Shown piece by piece: positions 13,724 through 16,340 of a DNA stretch of 16,340 bases; position 1 is the stretch's first letter, and the number at the start of each line of letters is the position of its first letter. Source of the DNA: an uncultured Clostridia bacterium (GTDB lineage: Bacteria; Bacillota; Clostridia; TANB77; CAG-508). Position numbers and translations under genes: made by a program. The notes beneath the pieces were generated by a model. The model was not told the origin of the DNA. It did no database searches and saw nothing but the letters and a program-made list of their open reading frames with translations. Location: the NCBI GenBank assembly GCA_948630815.1, contig CAPIEU010000023.1, forward strand, positions 1-16,340, read 5' to 3'.

Positions 13724-14020
13724 TTATATACTTTTATTTCTTTTTCCATCATCAAGCAAATCTCTTGCTAGATTTCTTGTATTGTCATAAATCATTTGTA
13801 TTATTTCTTTGAATAATTCATCATTTATAAATAATTTAAACATACTTGGTATATATGTATATAAATTATCACATACATACTCTAACTTATCGTTTGTTAT
13901 ATATTTCTCTGCTTCTAAAAATAAAGCATTTGCTCTATTTCTTATTTTTTCTACTTTTATTATTACTAGTAATATTATAAATATTACTAATGCAATACTT
14001 GTTATTATTATGTATTCCAT
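13724..14020 (-). CDS. Holin-like phage membrane protein
   Basis: 98 residues. One strong N-terminal membrane segment (about 3-22, IIITSIALVIFIILLVII), then a charged helical cytoplasmic part (KIRNRANALFLEAEKYITND, later LFKEIIQMIYDNTRNLARDL). Size, topology and place between the XhlA-like gene and the endolysin fit a holin of the LLH-like sort. AAGGAGGG lies about seven bases upstream of ATG. The family assignment is inference from layout. Confidence 0.65.
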   Translation of the reverse strand: MEYIIITSIALVIFIILLVIIKVEKIRNRANALFLEAEKYITNDKLEYVCDNLYTYIPSMFKLFINDELFKEIIQMIYDNTRNLARDLLDDGKRNKSI

Positions 14021-14035
14021 AAATATTCCCTCCTT

Positions 14036-14332
14036 TTATTTTAAAATTAATCCTATTATTCCACCTGCTAATGCTCCTACTACTGTTCCTATTATTGTTG
14101 TAACAACCTTGTCCCAATTTTTAGTCGGTTTTTCTTCTATTATTTTAAGTCTTTCATTCATACTAGATTGTTCTTCTCTTAGATGCTTCATTTCTGTTGC
14201 AATTTCTTTTACTGCTACTGTTAGTTCTCTATTTTCTTTTACCTCTTGTTCTACTTCATCAAGTCGTTTTGTATTGCTTTTAGCTCTTTCTTCTAAGTGT
14301 GCTACTTTTTCTATCATTTCTGTATTATCCAT
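14036..14332 (-). CDS. xhlA: XhlA-type phage hemolysin/holin protein
   Basis: 98 residues. A long coiled coil (about 5-65: HLEERAKSNTKRLDEVEQEV, EMKHLREEQSSMNERLKIIE) ends in a C-terminal membrane helix with glycines (TIIGTVVGALAGGIIGLILK). This is the XhlA (PF10779) architecture; it acts with a holin in lysis. AGGTGG is eight bases before ATG and overlaps the stop region of the tail gene, so the two are closely coupled. Confidence 0.85.
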   Translation of the reverse strand: MDNTEMIEKVAHLEERAKSNTKRLDEVEQEVKENRELTVAVKEIATEMKHLREEQSSMNERLKIIEEKPTKNWDKVVTTIIGTVVGALAGGIIGLILK

Positions 14333-14344
14333 TCAATTCACCAC

Positions 14345-16340
14345 CTAATCTTTTGTGAAATATAATGTTACATATGCTGTATAGCCACTTCTATCAGTTG
14401 ATGTATTTATTGTAACATGAGTTTTATTAACTGAAATCTCTATTCCTTGATTAGATGTATGAACAAAATGAGGTATTGGTAATGTTGTTCCATTTGCATT
14501 TGAGGCTATTCCTCGTATGTCAATAAAAGTAACATTTTCTAAATTATGAGTAACAGCTTTACTTGTCGCATTTGGTAATGCTCCAAAATCAATTCTTTTT
14601 ACCCAAACACGTTTCCCATCTATAATTTGTTTAGTTTCCTGTTGTCTACCAGTCGTAACACTAAAGTTCTGGTTTTCTTCTATCCTATCTAAATTCTCAT
14701 TCACTTCACTAATAGCTTTATTATTAGTAAGGCTTACTTCTATTTCTGCATTATCCCTATTATATACTGTTGTTTGTTCATCATATTGTGTTATTTTATT
14801 AGAACATTCGATATTTTCGATAATGGGTATTTCTAATTCATATACAATTACTATTGGATTACTTTGAAGCCATGCCTTAAAACCTTGCACTGATATGGCT
14901 GATAATCTAGTATTGCTAATTCTTATATTTATTGATTTATCATTGCTTAAATCTCTTTGAATAATTGATTCTACAACTAAACTTGAAGATTGTTTTATTG
15001 TTTTAAACTTATTACAAATAAAATCGCTACCATTTTTTAAAACATTGTAAATTAAATTAAATCTACTTATACCATTTGCGTTCTCTGTAAGCGTCCAATT
15101 CTCATCGTCACTTCCATCAAAAACATCGTAACCACATTCTCTATGTACTTTTTTATTATTATAATCTATATAATCTTGTGCTATAATGTTATTTTCACTA
15201 TCTTTTATATAACATAATGGCTTATTCACATATGCTATATTAGAACTTGTATTTGTACCTTTTTTTGATATTGTTTCTACTGTCCCATAACCATATGGAC
15301 TATATGTTGTTGATATTGATTCTTTTTGAAGTTTAATATTTTTAAATACTACTGTTTCAGTTAATTCTCCTGCACTCCAGTTTGAAAATAAACTTATAGT
15401 AATCTTGCCTTCATTATTAGTTATAAAGCTTATCTTTGAATTAAATTCCTCATTAGCAGATGTACTTCTCACAATATTATTATCATCTTCTATTAATAAT
15501 CCTGCATTATGTTTAGATGTATTCAAAACATCTGCATTGATAGTATATTGTGTATTAGCTTGTAATCCAGATATTGTAGCATTTGTTCTTGTCCAACTGC
15601 AATTAACACCTGATATACTTATACTGTTTGAACTATTTATCTTGTAACTTTCTTTCGAGCTTCTTACACTATATGTTGTATTTTTATTAGCATCAAATAA
15701 ATTCACATCATCACCTACACATTTAATTTGTGATGGATATTCTGGACTTGGCATATTAGGAACAAATTTTATAGGTTCATGTATATCTGTTCCAGTTGGA
15801 GCTACTGCTATATATAATTTTAAATTATTTAACACTGTTCCACTATCAATTCTTATTCCTAATTCATTATATTCAATGTTATCATCAAGAGTTTCTGTAC
15901 CCCCTAAATCGCCATTACTATTAACAAATATATCTTTAGTATTGCTGTCATCGCTTAAATATAAACATACTTCACCACTAGTAATACTATCTCCAAGATC
16001 GTCTGACACATTTAAAACAAAAAAAGAGTAATATACTGATTCCATCATATGATTCATATTTCTTTTTAATATACTAATAAATGATGCTTCACTTGTAGCC
16101 ATTCCATTTAATAGTATAGTCCCATCATCTTTCTTTGTTAATGTAATTCCATTTACAGTTGCATCTTCTATTACTGATATGTCTAACACATTACTACTTT
16201 CTGTGCTAGTTTCTTGTTCACATTTACCATATATTTTGTTTATCCTACCTGTTCCTTCTACTGTGTCTGCTATTATATTTGTTTTTGTGTAAGTTTTAGA
16301 CATATCATTAATTAACTTCTCTTGAGATTGATTTGTTTCA
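14345..16340 (-). CDS. Phage tail/receptor-region structural protein (5' end beyond window)
   Basis: At least 652 residues from ATG 16303 (MSKTYTKTNIIADTVEGTGR). The frame stays open to the window edge with plausible protein (ETNQSQEKLIND before that Met), and only GAGAAG twelve bases away could serve the ATG, so the true start is probably outside. Beta-rich, with repeated PSPEYPSQIKCVGDDVNLFD-type segment (about 195-214), typical of Firmicute phage baseplate/tail appendage proteins with carbohydrate-binding-like modules. It ends in a beta-rich tip (KAVTHNLENVTFIDIRGIAS ... YTAYVTLYFTKD) likely to form the host-contacting end. A short helical linker EVNENLDRIEENQNF lies near 535-550. First of the lysis-side genes. 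Confidence 0.75.
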   Translation of the reverse strand, partial: ETNQSQEKLINDMSKTYTKTNIIADTVEGTGRINKIYGKCEQETSTESSNVLDISVIEDATVNGITLTKKDDGTILLNGMATSEASFISILKRNMNHMMESVYYSFFVLNVSDDLGDSITSGEVCLYLSDDSNTKDIFVNSNGDLGGTETLDDNIEYNELGIRIDSGTVLNNLKLYIAVAPTGTDIHEPIKFVPNMPSPEYPSQIKCVGDDVNLFDANKNTTYSVRSSKESYKINSSNSISISGVNCSWTRTNATISGLQANTQYTINADVLNTSKHNAGLLIEDDNNIVRSTSANEEFNSKISFITNNEGKITISLFSNWSAGELTETVVFKNIKLQKESISTTYSPYGYGTVETISKKGTNTSSNIAYVNKPLCYIKDSENNIIAQDYIDYNNKKVHRECGYDVFDGSDDENWTLTENANGISRFNLIYNVLKNGSDFICNKFKTIKQSSSLVVESIIQRDLSNDKSINIRISNTRLSAISVQGFKAWLQSNPIVIVYELEIPIIENIECSNKITQYDEQTTVYNRDNAEIEVSLTNNKAISEVNENLDRIEENQNFSVTTGRQQETKQIIDGKRVWVKRIDFGALPNATSKAVTHNLENVTFIDIRGIASNANGTTLPIPHFVHTSNQGIEISVNKTHVTINTSTDRSGYTAYVTLYFTKD

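Noticed and set aside
13809..14348. Rightward 179-codon frame
   Set aside because: Antisense shadow of the holin-like and XhlA genes, which have ribosome sites and family features.

Overview
The window is very AT-rich low-GC Gram-positive DNA. It has strong AGGAGG-type ribosome sites, consensus TTGACA/TATAAT promoters, AGA as the main arginine codon, a monofunctional peptidoglycan glycosyltransferase and a CCA-encoding tRNA-Thr. This suggests an uncultured Bacillota (Clostridia-like, probably gut-associated); the sequence alone does not fix the species.

Layout. (1) 1-2260: large serine recombinase of an integrative element, reading left, with an inverted repeat downstream and a promoter plus intrinsic terminator upstream. 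(2) 2265-6545: a small unknown gene, then likely chromosomal core genes: tRNA-Thr(GGU), acyl-ACP thioesterase, rqcH/fbpA (NFACT ribosome quality control) and a GT51 glycosyltransferase, with a decayed leftward gene before the last. (3) 6606-11625: accessory region reading left: a HAD phosphatase, a type III toxin-antitoxin locus (ToxI repeat RNA plus ToxN, the toxin frameshifted), and a tight five-gene operon of nucleotide-cleaning type enzymes (Ham1/ITPase, HAD, Nudix, Nudix, HAD nucleotidase). (4) 11690-12830: two short leftward genes and a divergent Cro/CI-type HTH regulator. (5) 12830-16340: end of a prophage reading left: tail protein (open at the window edge), XhlA-type protein, holin-like protein, M15 endolysin, terminator.

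Main discovery candidate. Three unrelated genes (recombinase, rqcH twice, HTH regulator) are each interrupted near the N-terminus, and each is restored by a +1 shift at an in-frame CGG codon. Skipping the C leaves GGN (glycine), and glycine is what I expect at that place from my knowledge of each family. By my scan, these four are the only in-frame CGG codons in the genes I call here; CGG out of frame occurs in intact genes without trouble. Full-length products then come out at 639, 579 and 65 residues. The simplest readings are that CGG is unassigned (or starved) in this organism and triggers +1 frameshifting, or that CGGN is read as a four-base glycine codon. Repeated consensus error or gene decay must be excluded. 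Two other breaks, in toxN (a G4 tract) and in a remnant at 5596-5798 (an A6G tract), go the other way (-1) and are not part of this pattern.
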